DNA from: Novosphingobium sp.
GTDB lineage: Bacteria > Pseudomonadota > Alphaproteobacteria > Sphingomonadales > Sphingomonadaceae
Direction of reading: 5' to 3'
Length of the DNA stretch: 64,000 bases
Assembly: GCF_039595395.1 (NCBI RefSeq)
Contig: NZ_JBCNLP010000006.1
Span: 67,001-131,000 of the forward strand
A program made the translations under genes and the position numbers. Every line of letters begins with the position of its first letter. Position 1 is the first letter of the stretch. The notes beneath the pieces are model-generated. The model was not told where the DNA came from, did not search any database, and was given only the letters and a program-made list of their open reading frames with translations. This document shows, one piece after another, positions 44,403-53,142 of the stretch.

Positions 44403-45428
44403 TTGGAACCGCAAAAGATGCCGTCGGCCTCTCGCCGCAAGATCCTGGCCGCGGCAGCAGCGCTTCCGGGCACAATGGTGGCGGCACGCGCCTTGGGGCA
44501 GGTAACGCGGAGCGCCGACATCGCGTCCTTCTCGAAGGATACGCGCGAACCCGATATGATCGTGCCGCTGTGGCCTGCGGGAAGCATGCCCGGCGGCCCG
44601 GTGCCCGCAGTAACCGAAGCGGTGGATGACCAATGGGACAATGCCGGTCTGCGTTACCGCGTTGCCGAGCATGTCACCCGCCCGACGATCGCCTATTTCG
44701 CCGCGTCCAACCCGACTGGCGCTGCGGTGCTGATCATACCGGGCGGCGGCTATTCCCGCGTCGGGATCGACCGTGAGGGCTATGAATCCGCGCGCTGGAT
44801 GAACGCCCTTGGGGTGGCCGCCTTTGTGCTGCGCTATCGCCTGCCCGCCGACCGTTGGGGCGACGGGCCTGTGGTCGCGCTGCAGGACGCGCAGCGCGCC
44901 ATGCGGCTTATTCGCGCGGGCGGGGCCGGGCGGTGGAAGGTCGATCCCAAGCGGGTGACGGTGATGGGCGGCTCGGCTGGCGGGCATCTGGCGCTTTGCC
45001 TTTCCACCAAGGTTTACGACCGGACCTATTCCGAACTGGACGCGGCCGACCATCTGCTGACCCGCCCGGATGGCGCGATCCTGCTCTATCCGGTGGTGAC
45101 CCTGGGCGTGGGCACGCATGTCGGTTCAAGGATGGCGTTGCTGGGGCCGAACCCCTCGCCCGAGGCCATTGCGCAATGGTCCTTCGACAAGAGCATACCG
45201 GGGATCACCCCGCCGATCCTGCTGGTGCATGCGGTGCATGACCGGGTGGTGCCGGTGGACCATTCGCTGGCGCTGTTCGCGGCGGTGCGGGCCTCGGGCG
45301 GGGCGATCGACATGCATCTGTTCGAGGAGGGCGCGCATGGTCTGGGCCTGAGGGGCGACCCGGCCTGGCCGATCTCGCGCTGGCCCGATCTGGCGCGGGC
45401 ATGGCAGCTGCGTAACGGGCTGGCCTGA
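44403..45428 (+). CDS. Exported alpha/beta-hydrolase esterase (acetyl-xylan-esterase/BD-FAE-like)
   Basis: 341 residues. TTG 44403 is chosen because GGAGGGG lies about six bases before it; ATG 44418 is an alternative. The N-terminus has a Tat-like signal (ASRRKILAAAAALPGTMVAA). The catalytic domain has AVLIIPGGGYSRVG (oxyanion), VMGGSAGGHLALCLS with the nucleophile Ser, VHAVHDRVVPVDHS with the Asp and EEGAHGLGLRG with the His. Relatives remove acetyl or aromatic ester groups from sugar polymers. It faces the MFS gene of the sugar-acid regulon at its 3' end and shares a candidate operator with it, so it may deacetylate an oligosaccharide before uptake. Confidence 0.8.
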   Translation: MEPQKMPSASRRKILAAAAALPGTMVAARALGQVTRSADIASFSKDTREPDMIVPLWPAGSMPGGPVPAVTEAVDDQWDNAGLRYRVAEHVTRPTIAYFAASNPTGAAVLIIPGGGYSRVGIDREGYESARWMNALGVAAFVLRYRLPADRWGDGPVVALQDAQRAMRLIRAGGAGRWKVDPKRVTVMGGSAGGHLALCLSTKVYDRTYSELDAADHLLTRPDGAILLYPVVTLGVGTHVGSRMALLGPNPSPEAIAQWSFDKSIPGITPPILLVHAVHDRVVPVDHSLALFAAVRASGGAIDMHLFEEGAHGLGLRGDPAWPISRWPDLARAWQLRNGLA

Positions 45429-45440
45429 GATCCACCCGGC

Positions 45441-46682
45441 CTATGCCGGGCGCAAGGCCGAATGCGGCTGGCTGCGCAGCGACAGCCACGCCACCGCCAC
45501 GGCGACAGGGTGAAGCATGCCCATCAGCAGGAAAATCTGCCCATAATGCCCCGATTGGGCGAGGCGCCCGACAAGCTGGGTCGAAAAGATGCCGCCCAGG
45601 CCGCTGCCCGCCGCCACGATGCCGAACACCGTCGCCACCACGCGCGTCGGGTAGAGATCGACCACCAGCGTGCTCAGATTGATCTGGAAGACCAGATGCG
45701 CAAAGGTCACTGTCGCGGCGATGGCGAAAGTGAGCCCGATCGAGGGCTCCAGCGAGAGTGCCATCCCCAAAGGCGCCAGCACAGCTGCCGCTGCCAGGGC
45801 GACAAACCGGCTGCGCGCCGGGCTCATGCCGCGCTGGATCAGGCGGCCTGAGAACAGCCCGCCGCCGATGCTGCCAAGGTCCGCCGCGAGGTAGACGATC
45901 CATGCCGTCGCGGCGATGCCGGCAAGGCTGAGGCCGCGCTGGTCCGAAAGATATTTCGGGAACCAGAAGAGATAGAAATACCACACCGGATCGGCCAACA
46001 TGCGTGACAGGGCAAAGCCCCAGAGGGGGCGTTCACGCAGGATCGCTGCCCATGGGGTGGGATCGCTGGCGGCTTTTTCGCCTCTGTCGCGCGGATAGAC
46101 CGCCAGCCATGCCACCAGCCAGACAAAGCCCAGCGCGCCGGTCGCCACAAAGGCCGCGCGCCAGCCATGGGTCAGCGCCAGCCAGCCGATCAGGGGCGGG
46201 GCAATCGTCGCGCCGACCATGGCGCCTGCGGTGTAGGTGCCGAAGGCAAAGCCGCGTTCGCTGGCCGGAAAATGCTGGGAGATGGCTTTGGGGCCGGCGG
46301 TGTAATTGCCCGCCTCACCAAGGCCCAGCATGGCGCGCGCGCCGCCCAGCGCCCCTGCGCTGCGCACAAAGCCGGTCGCCATATTGGCGAGCGACCACCA
46401 GCCTACGAAGATCGCCAGCGCAAGGCGCGTGCCCAGCCGGTCGGTCAGCCAGCCCGCCAGCAGATAGGCCACCGTATAGGCGATCAGGAAAAGCTGGACG
46501 ATATGCGCATAGCCCAGATCGTCCATGCCCAGATCGCGCTGCACCAGCGGCGCCAGGATCGAGAGCGTCTGCCGATCCACATAGTTGAGCACGGTCGAGG
46601 CAAAGAGCAGCGCCAGAATGACCCAGCGCATGCGGCTTGGCGCCGAGGGCTGCCCGGCGTCCGCTTTGGTCGGAATGTGCAT
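45441..46682 (-). CDS. MFS sugar-acid:proton symporter (DgoT/ExuT-like)
   Basis: 413 residues, twelve helices. LNYVDRQTLSILAPLVQRDL, GWLTDRLGTRLALAIFVGWW (MFS motif A) and LGLGEAGNYTAGPKAISQHF are marks of the anion:cation symporter family that imports hexuronates, galactonate and similar acids. It starts two bases after the IclR stop. It supplies the substrate for the dehydratase and lyase encoded upstream. Confidence 0.88.
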   Translation of the reverse strand: MHIPTKADAGQPSAPSRMRWVILALLFASTVLNYVDRQTLSILAPLVQRDLGMDDLGYAHIVQLFLIAYTVAYLLAGWLTDRLGTRLALAIFVGWWSLANMATGFVRSAGALGGARAMLGLGEAGNYTAGPKAISQHFPASERGFAFGTYTAGAMVGATIAPPLIGWLALTHGWRAAFVATGALGFVWLVAWLAVYPRDRGEKAASDPTPWAAILRERPLWGFALSRMLADPVWYFYLFWFPKYLSDQRGLSLAGIAATAWIVYLAADLGSIGGGLFSGRLIQRGMSPARSRFVALAAAAVLAPLGMALSLEPSIGLTFAIAATVTFAHLVFQINLSTLVVDLYPTRVVATVFGIVAAGSGLGGIFSTQLVGRLAQSGHYGQIFLLMGMLHPVAVAVAWLSLRSQPHSALRPA

Positions 46683-46684
46683 GG

Positions 46685-47407
46685 TCAGCCCCCGATTTCG
46701 GGCGCGGCCTCGCGCAGGGCGGCGACCAGCGGATCGGTGGCACCCTCGGGAATCCAGCCCGAAAGGGCAAGGCCCGCATGGGCAGGGTCGCCGGTGGAGA
46801 CCGCCACCACATGATGATCGCGTTCATCTGCGACATGGACACGGGCATAGCCGAGCCGCCGTACCTCGGCGAGCTTGGCCAGCAGTTGTTCGATGCCTTC
46901 GGGGAACATCGGGATCTCGCGGTCCTGATAGATCTCGCGGACCTCATCGTCCTCATGCTCGGCCAGAAGGACGATGCCGATGCCGCTGGTGCTGGCGGGC
47001 AGCAGGCCGATGCGGCCAAGGCCCGCCGAGACCTCGATGCCGGGCGGGGCGTGGAACAGATAGCTGACACTGTCGCCCCACAGCACGCCCAGAGCGACCG
47101 TGTGGCCGAATTTGCGCAAACCCTCCAGCACCGGCAGCGCGCGGCGGATCAGCCCGGAGGCGAAGAGGCTCTGCGCGGCCAGCACATGCATGCCGGGGCC
47201 GGGGGTGTATTTGCGGTTGGCGGTTTGCCGCGCGATGCCCAGATAGGCCAGCGTCTTGAGCAGGCGGTTGATCTTGGTGGGGTCGGCATCGAGCCGTCGC
47301 GCCAGTTCGCGCCCCCCCACCGGCTCGGGCGAGGTGGCGAGCGCCTGAAGTGTGGCGATGCCATCGATCAGGCTCTGATTGGGTTGGGCATTGAGTTTAG
47401 CGCGCAC
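46685..47407 (-). CDS. IclR-family transcription regulator
   Basis: 240 residues: winged helix (LIDGIATLQALATSPEPVGG, RELARRLDADPTKINRLLKT) and effector domain (LPASTSGIGIVLLAEHEDDE, RVHVADERDHHVVAVSTGD). The GTG start is supported by AGGAGATC seven bases upstream. It lies within the operon between the dehydratase and transporter genes, and probably represses it until the sugar acid or its keto-deoxy product binds. The effector-domain sequence is slightly short of typical IclR length but complete. Confidence 0.9.
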   Translation of the reverse strand: MRAKLNAQPNQSLIDGIATLQALATSPEPVGGRELARRLDADPTKINRLLKTLAYLGIARQTANRKYTPGPGMHVLAAQSLFASGLIRRALPVLEGLRKFGHTVALGVLWGDSVSYLFHAPPGIEVSAGLGRIGLLPASTSGIGIVLLAEHEDDEVREIYQDREIPMFPEGIEQLLAKLAEVRRLGYARVHVADERDHHVVAVSTGDPAHAGLALSGWIPEGATDPLVAALREAAPEIGG

Positions 47408-47461
47408 AGTGATCTCCTATGCACCAGGGTTGGGCGCTTGCCAATCGGGTCGGCGATTGGG

Positions 47462-48631
47462 TCACGACACAAGCTCCGCCGCGGCCCGGAAAGCGTCGCC
47501 CGGCTCCACGCCGAGGCCGGGGCCGGTGGGCAGGTGGTAGCCGGTGGCGTCATGGGCCATATCGGTGTGGAGCAGCGCCAGGTTGCGGGTGAAAACCGAA
47601 TGCTGCCATTCATGCTTCCACAGGCCGGGCAGCGTGGCCGAGGCCTGGAGGCTGGCGGCCAGAAAGATCCCGGCGCCGATGGTGGCATGCGGCGCGACGG
47701 CGATGCCATGCCGCGCGGCAAGCTGCGCGATACGCAGGATCTGGGTGATGCCGGTGTGCCCCATCTCGGGCTGGACATAGGCGATGGGGCCAAAGGCCAG
47801 CCGGTTGGCGACATCATGGGCGGTGTACCATTCCTCGCCCGCCGCGATGGGGATCGGGCTCTGCGCGGCGAGGGCGGCAAGATCGGCCATGGCTTCGGGC
47901 TTGAGCGGCGCCTCGATAAAGCGGGGGCGATAGGGTTCCAATTGCGCGATCAGGGCGCGGGCTTCGTCCGGTGTGAATTTCCAGTGCAGGTCGATCAGGA
48001 TCTCGGCCTGCGGGCCGAGCGCCGCGCGCAGGGCCGCCATTTCCTCGACGATGCCTTCATGGCTGACCACGGCGGCGAATTTGAAGGCATGGATGCCGCG
48101 CGCCTGCCAGCTCTGCGCCAGCGCGACCCGCTCGGCCAGCGTGGCGGCGGGCAGGCCTGATAGATAGCTGGGGATGATGGGATGGACGACGGGGCCGATC
48201 AGTTCGCGCACCGGAAGCTCCCGCGCCTTGCCCGCCAGATCCCACAGCGCAATGTCCAGCGCGGCCAGAGCGTCGCCATGAAAACCACCCGAGCAGCCGC
48301 GCACGCGCATCAGATCGTAGAGCATATCCCATGTCGCGGACACATCGTGGACTTCGCTGTCGATCAGCACGGGGGCGAGCAGATCGTTGATGATCTCGCA
48401 GGTCGCGCGCGGGGCGCAGATGCCATAGGTCTCGCCCCAGCCCATGCTGCCATCCGCCGCTGTCAGCCGCACCACAATCGAGCGGTCCACCGTGGGATAG
48501 ATCGTGCCATTGCCCTGGCGCACGAGATAGCCCCGTGCATTCACCCTCTCGCCGGGGCCAAGCGGGCCGAGATAGGGCGTCTCTCGCGGGACGGTGACGA
48601 TGAAAGTCTCGACGGAGGCGATGCGCATCAT
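47462..48631 (-). CDS. Enolase-superfamily sugar-acid dehydratase (mandelate racemase/galactonate dehydratase group)
   Basis: 389 residues. Metal ligands are D214 (ILIDLHWKF), E240 (RFIEAPLKP) and E266 (AAGEEW). Acid/base residues are K184 (HAFKFAAV, where KxK is usual, here FKF) and H315 (VAPHATIGAG). The family removes water from aldonic or uronic acids to give 2-keto-3-deoxy sugars. The neighbouring 2-keto-3-deoxygalactonate kinase makes a galactonate-type substrate likely, but the specificity is not readable. It overlaps the lyase gene as ATGA, so the two are translationally coupled. Confidence 0.85.
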   Translation of the reverse strand: MMRIASVETFIVTVPRETPYLGPLGPGERVNARGYLVRQGNGTIYPTVDRSIVVRLTAADGSMGWGETYGICAPRATCEIINDLLAPVLIDSEVHDVSATWDMLYDLMRVRGCSGGFHGDALAALDIALWDLAGKARELPVRELIGPVVHPIIPSYLSGLPAATLAERVALAQSWQARGIHAFKFAAVVSHEGIVEEMAALRAALGPQAEILIDLHWKFTPDEARALIAQLEPYRPRFIEAPLKPEAMADLAALAAQSPIPIAAGEEWYTAHDVANRLAFGPIAYVQPEMGHTGITQILRIAQLAARHGIAVAPHATIGAGIFLAASLQASATLPGLWKHEWQHSVFTRNLALLHTDMAHDATGYHLPTGPGLGVEPGDAFRAAAELVS

Positions 48632-49545
48632 GCGACCTTTCGTGCCGGATCGAAAGAGGTAAGGTCGCCCAGCCGAGCCAGCAGCGCATCCAGTTCGGCG
48701 TGGTCATAGCGGTCCAGCTCGGGGCCGGGGGCGCGGGTGAAGGCGCTGTCGATCAGGCCCCGGCGCTGCAGCACCGCCTTGGTCAGCCGCCAGCGGAAGA
48801 CCGCCTGCATGCTGAGCAGTGGCAGGGTCCGTTCGAACAGATCGCGGGCGTCCTTTTCGCGGCCCTCGTCGAAGGCGGTCAGCATACGCACATGCACTTC
48901 GGTCACCTCGCAGGCGGGCATGGTGCCGCGCGCGCCGCGCACCATTTCGTCGATCACATAGCGCGCGCCCGCGCCGCCGAACACCGCATCCAGCGCATCG
49001 CCCGCCAGATCGCTCAGCTTTGTGATGCGCTGGCCGGAGGGGGCTGCCTCTTCCTTCACATAGCGGATGCCGGGCACGGCTTTCGCCAATTGCGCGACCT
49101 GCTCCAACGGCATGCCGATGCCCATCGGGGCGGGCGCGTTCTGCACCATGATGGCGATGCCGCAGCCTGCATGGGCGTCCGCGAAAAAGCCCGTCATGGC
49201 CGTCAGATCGCCGGCATAGGCCTTGGGCGTCAGGATCATCGCCGCCTGCGCGCCGGCTTTCGCGCCTGCCTCGGCATAGGCGATGGCCTCTTCGGTGTTC
49301 TCGCTGCTGGCGCCGACCACGAAGGGAATGCGCCCGGCCAGCCATATGCCGATCTGGGCGGTCAGATGCAGCCGTTCCTCGCGTGAGAGCATGTCATATT
49401 CGCTGGCGAGGCCCGGAAAGACCACACCCTGCGCGCCCGAGGCGACGATGTAGTCGAGGACGCGCCGCGTTCCCGCTTCATCGATGGTGCCTGCCCCGGT
49501 GAAAATGGTGGGCAGGATCGGCAGGACCCCCTTGAGTTCGGTCAT
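48628..49545 (-). CDS. DapA-family lyase/aldolase for a keto-deoxy sugar acid
   Basis: 305 residues, (beta/alpha)8 Schiff-base enzyme. The lysine is K164 in GIRYVKEEAAPS; GLASEYDML occupies the GTTGE position. The catalytic Tyr of DapA and keto-deoxygluconate aldolases (YN.P) is replaced: the segment reads IAIMVQNAPAPMG, Gln at that place. It may therefore be a dehydratase or aldolase variant. ATG 49545 follows GGAGGGG. It is the first gene of the lyase / dehydratase / IclR / transporter operon and diverges from a receptor gene. Confidence 0.82.
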   Translation of the reverse strand: MTELKGVLPILPTIFTGAGTIDEAGTRRVLDYIVASGAQGVVFPGLASEYDMLSREERLHLTAQIGIWLAGRIPFVVGASSENTEEAIAYAEAGAKAGAQAAMILTPKAYAGDLTAMTGFFADAHAGCGIAIMVQNAPAPMGIGMPLEQVAQLAKAVPGIRYVKEEAAPSGQRITKLSDLAGDALDAVFGGAGARYVIDEMVRGARGTMPACEVTEVHVRMLTAFDEGREKDARDLFERTLPLLSMQAVFRWRLTKAVLQRRGLIDSAFTRAPGPELDRYDHAELDALLARLGDLTSFDPARKVA

Positions 49546-49627
49546 GGTTCCCCTCCTGGAGATACTTGTTGCTATATGTGAATTGTATATGCGCAATAAA
49601 ACCTGTCAATCCGCTTGCTAAACTAAA

Positions 49628-49644
49628 AATGGTGCTTTAATAGC
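49628..49644 (-). promoter_or_regulatory. Candidate sugar-acid regulon operator, copy 2
   Basis: On the minus strand GCTATTAAAGCACCATT, 14 of 17 identical to the site upstream of the esterase gene. It lies in the 168-base AT-rich divergent region between the lyase (start 49545) and receptor (start 49714) genes. Further TTGCTA half-sites occur at 49569 and about 49614. Confidence 0.5.
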
Positions 49645-49713
49645 GATTTTAAGAGAGGGTGAGACGGAACACCGTCCTTCTGCAAAAAATCAGCACAATG
49701 GAGGGGATAGCCG

Positions 49714-52380
49714 ATGAAAGGGCATGTGATTCGCCGGGTTCTGGTGTCGAGTGCGCTGGTCTCCGCAGGCTGGGGTGCCGGGGTGCAGGCGCAGGATCAA
49801 ACGCCGCCCGCCGCAACCACGGCGCCGCAAAATGCTGCGCAAAATCAGGAGATCATCGTCACCGGCATCCGCCGCAGCCTTGGACAGGCCCGCGACATCA
49901 AGCGCAATGCCGCACAATTCGTCGACGCCATCGTCGCCGACGACATCGGCAAGCTGCCCGACCGCAATGTCGCTGAATCGCTGGCGCGTGTTTCGGGCAT
50001 TCAGGTCGATCGCGGCATTGGCGAGGGCACCAGCATTTCGGTGCGCGGCCTGCGCCAGAACGTCTATCTGTTCAACGGGCGCGAGATCGTCGATTCCACC
50101 GGGCGCGGCGGCACGGGGCTCGATCAGCTTGGCAGCTCCACCTATGGTATTCTGGCGCTGGTGCCCTCGGAACTGATCTCCAGGCTGGAGGTCACCAAGC
50201 TGGCAGGCGCCGACGAAATCGCCGGAGGGCTGGGCGGCGTCATCAACATCTCGACCCGCAAGCCGCTCGACGGGCCCAATCAGGCCGCGCTGCGCGGTGG
50301 GGCCAGCTATGACGATCTGACCAAGAAGCCGAGTTACGAGATGTTCGGCCTCGTCTCGCGCAAATTTGCCGATGATACGCTGGGCGTGCTGCTGTCGGCC
50401 TCCTACGGGCGGCGGCGCCTGTCGCAGCAGGGGCTCGACACCTTTGCCGGATACACGCGCTTTACCGACAGCGCGGGGGCCTCGCATTTCGGCCTGTCCG
50501 ATGTGCGGCCCGAGGAAATCGCCGAGACGCGCACCAAATTCGGCCTCGACGGCGTGGTGCAATGGAAGCCTTCGTCGGATGTCGAAGTGACGCTGGACAG
50601 TTTCTATTCCAAGCTGATTTCGGACCGCAAACGCTATTGGCTCTCCTTCAACCCGCTGGTCGGGCTGAGCAATGCCACCTATTCGGCTGACAATGTGCTG
50701 CTGTCAGGCCGGGCCCTGGGGCCGGTGCTGACCAACACCGAATATGCCAAGACCAAGGCCGACACCTGGTCCAGCGCGCTGCATGGCAAGTTCAATGTGG
50801 TGGACGGCATCCAGAGCAGCGCCGAGCTTTCCTTCAACCGCTCCTCCTCCAGCTATCGCCAGAATTATCTGCGCCTGCAGCCGCGCAGCGGGATCAACCC
50901 GACGGTGGATTTCGATCTGACCAAGGGCGATCTGGGCGCCTACAAGATCAGCGGCGTTGATCTGACCGATCCCTCGCAGCTCAACTTCACCATCCTGTTC
51001 GACAATCTCTATCGTGCGCGCACCACCGCGACGGCGGCACGCAATGACTGGGATTTCAAGCTGGGGCGCGGCATCCTCGACACGTTGCATGTCGGCGCGC
51101 GTTTCCAGCATCTCGACAATCTGACCAACCCGGCGCTGGCCGATATCCGCCCCACTGGCGGTATCGCCGCGACGCAGCTTGGCAACTACCTTCAACTGCG
51201 GTCCAACCCCGATTTTGCCAGCGGCGATTTCGCGGGGCTGCCGCGCAGCTATCTGACCGCCACCGATGCGATCACCGGCGGCTGCGGCAGCTGGAGCGCC
51301 TTTCCCGCCGTCTCGCAATCGGCGGCCTGCCTCAATCCCACCAACACCACCACGGCGCTGGCGGGCACCTACCGCATCAAGGAAAATTTCTACGAAGGCT
51401 ATGGCAAGCTGGATTTCGCGGTGGAGAGTGTGCTCGACATCACCGGCAACATCGGCGTGCGCTATGTCCATCGCGAACTGACCTCGATCGGCAATCTGAT
51501 CGCCAGCGACGGCACCGCCACGCCCACCACCTTCCGCCGCAATGACGATGAGTGGCTGCCTTCGGCCACGGCCAAGGCGAAGCTGGCCGATGGCCTGCTG
51601 CTGCGCCTGGGCGCGGCCAAGGTGGTGGCCTTCCCCAACACCGTCGATCTCAACAATGGCCTGACCCTGTTCAACACGGCGGTGTTTTCCAACGGGGTGC
51701 AGATCACGCCGGGCACCGGCAATGGCGGCGCGCCCAATCTCAAGCCCTACAAGGCCAATCAGCTCGACGCTTCCATGGAGTATTATTTCGGCAAGCAGGC
51801 GCTGGTGTCGGTGGGGCTGTTCTACAAGGATGTCTCGACCTTCATCGTCTCGCAGCAGAGCGCGGAAACCTATGGCGGGGTCAATTACCTCATCAACCGC
51901 CGGGTCAATGGGGATGGCGCCAAGGTGAAGGGCGTGGAGGCGCTGGTGCAGCTTCCCTTCTATTTCCTACCCCGGCCCTTCGACGGCTTTGGCGTCATGG
52001 CGACCTATTCCTTCATCGATTCCTCCACCCCGATCCGCGATGTGGTGGGGCGCGTGCTGGCTTTTCCGGGCCTGTCGAAGAACAATGTCAACGTCGTGGG
52101 CTATTACGAGAAGGGGCCGGTCAGCCTGTGCGTCGCCTACAACTGGCGCGACGATTATCTGGTCAGCCTGTCGGCGGCGGGCACGGGCATCTACAATGAT
52201 GCCTACACCGATCTGTCGACGACCTTCCGTTACGACATCACCAAAAGCCTGTCGGTCAATCTGGAGGCGAACAACATCCTCAACGAACATCAGCGCACCT
52301 TTGATGGCACCGCCGAGGCCTTGCACACCAATCTGTTTTTCGGGCGTATGTTCAAGGCCAGTGTCAGCGTGAAGTTCTGA
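49714..52380 (+). CDS. TonB-dependent receptor, Caulobacter/Xanthomonas sugar type
   Basis: 888 residues. Signal peptide VLVSSALVSAGWGAGVQA; TonB box EIIVTGIRRSL; plug with VADDIGKLPDRNVAESLARV and GISVRG-like ISVRGLRQNVYLFNGREI; long barrel ending MFKASVSVKF. The segments VDAIVADDIGKLPD and SGIQVDR define the family typical of Caulobacter, Xanthomonas and sphingomonads, which is used for oligosaccharide uptake. GGAGGGG precedes the ATG. It is divergent from the lyase operon and leads into SDR and DgoK genes, so it should bring in the oligo- or polysaccharide whose acid unit is degraded here. Confidence 0.93.
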   Translation: MKGHVIRRVLVSSALVSAGWGAGVQAQDQTPPAATTAPQNAAQNQEIIVTGIRRSLGQARDIKRNAAQFVDAIVADDIGKLPDRNVAESLARVSGIQVDRGIGEGTSISVRGLRQNVYLFNGREIVDSTGRGGTGLDQLGSSTYGILALVPSELISRLEVTKLAGADEIAGGLGGVINISTRKPLDGPNQAALRGGASYDDLTKKPSYEMFGLVSRKFADDTLGVLLSASYGRRRLSQQGLDTFAGYTRFTDSAGASHFGLSDVRPEEIAETRTKFGLDGVVQWKPSSDVEVTLDSFYSKLISDRKRYWLSFNPLVGLSNATYSADNVLLSGRALGPVLTNTEYAKTKADTWSSALHGKFNVVDGIQSSAELSFNRSSSSYRQNYLRLQPRSGINPTVDFDLTKGDLGAYKISGVDLTDPSQLNFTILFDNLYRARTTATAARNDWDFKLGRGILDTLHVGARFQHLDNLTNPALADIRPTGGIAATQLGNYLQLRSNPDFASGDFAGLPRSYLTATDAITGGCGSWSAFPAVSQSAACLNPTNTTTALAGTYRIKENFYEGYGKLDFAVESVLDITGNIGVRYVHRELTSIGNLIASDGTATPTTFRRNDDEWLPSATAKAKLADGLLLRLGAAKVVAFPNTVDLNNGLTLFNTAVFSNGVQITPGTGNGGAPNLKPYKANQLDASMEYYFGKQALVSVGLFYKDVSTFIVSQQSAETYGGVNYLINRRVNGDGAKVKGVEALVQLPFYFLPRPFDGFGVMATYSFIDSSTPIRDVVGRVLAFPGLSKNNVNVVGYYEKGPVSLCVAYNWRDDYLVSLSAAGTGIYNDAYTDLSTTFRYDITKSLSVNLEANNILNEHQRTFDGTAEALHTNLFFGRMFKASVSVKF

Positions 52381-52401
52381 GCGATGGGCAGGGAGACAGG
52401 C

Positions 52402-53142
52402 GTGGACAACAAGGAGTTGGCTGGCCGCGTGGCGCTGGTGACCGGGGCGGCAAGCGGGATCGGCGCGGCCATCGCCGCGCGGCTGCGGGCGGCAGGCGCA
52501 CGCGTGGCGGGGCTGGATCTGGCCGTGGCTGAGGGCACGGAACTTTCCCTTGTCGCCGATCTGCGCGCGGACGCCGCGCTGGGCGAGGCCATGGAGCGGC
52601 TGGAGGCGACCTTGGGCCCGGTGGATCTGCTGGTCCATGCGGCGGCGGCCTCGGTGCCGGGCGGGGTGCTCGAGACCGATCCGGCGGATTATGTCGATCT
52701 CTATGACGTCAATGTGATCGGCGCGGTGCGGCTGATGCGCCGTCTGGTGCCGGGGATGCGCGAGAGGGGCGGGGGCTCGATCCTGCTGCTCTCCTCGATC
52801 AACGCCAGCTTTGCCACGCCGACGCTGGCGGCCTATGCGGCCTCCAAGGCGGCGCTGGAAAGCCTGACGCGCACGGCGGCGCTGGATTTCGCGCCTTACG
52901 GCATCCGCGTCAATGCCATTGCTCCAGCCTCGATCGACACGCCGCTGCTGCGCGCCTCCTTCGACCTGCATCCCGATCCTGTCCTCGCCCGCGCCGAGAA
53001 TGTCCTGCGCCATCCGCTCGGTCGCCTTGGCCTGCCCGAGGAGGTTGCCGAACTCGCGCTGTTTCTCCTCTCGGACCGGGCGGGCTGGATCACTGGCGCG
53101 GTCCATCCCATCGATGGAGGCGCCCGTGTCACGCGTCGCTGA
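52402..53142 (+). CDS. Short-chain dehydrogenase/reductase
   Basis: 246 residues. NAD(P) loop TGAASGIGAAIA; Ser in LLLSSINASFA; active site AAYAASKAALE (YxxxK); C-terminal WITGAVHPIDGGARV. GTG 52402 is chosen because GGGAGA lies before it; ATG 52384 is the alternative. In this operon it could oxidise the free sugar to its lactone or reduce an uronic acid, feeding the dehydratase. The substrate is not visible. Its end overlaps the dgoK start by 17 bases. Confidence 0.88.
   Translation: MDNKELAGRVALVTGAASGIGAAIAARLRAAGARVAGLDLAVAEGTELSLVADLRADAALGEAMERLEATLGPVDLLVHAAAASVPGGVLETDPADYVDLYDVNVIGAVRLMRRLVPGMRERGGGSILLLSSINASFATPTLAAYAASKAALESLTRTAALDFAPYGIRVNAIAPASIDTPLLRASFDLHPDPVLARAENVLRHPLGRLGLPEEVAELALFLLSDRAGWITGAVHPIDGGARVTRR

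Noticed and set aside
49569..49596. TTGC...GCAA palindrome in the divergent lyase/receptor region as a full operator
   Set aside because: Only the four outer bases on each side and the central AATT match on inversion; the shared 17-base site at 49628 is better supported.
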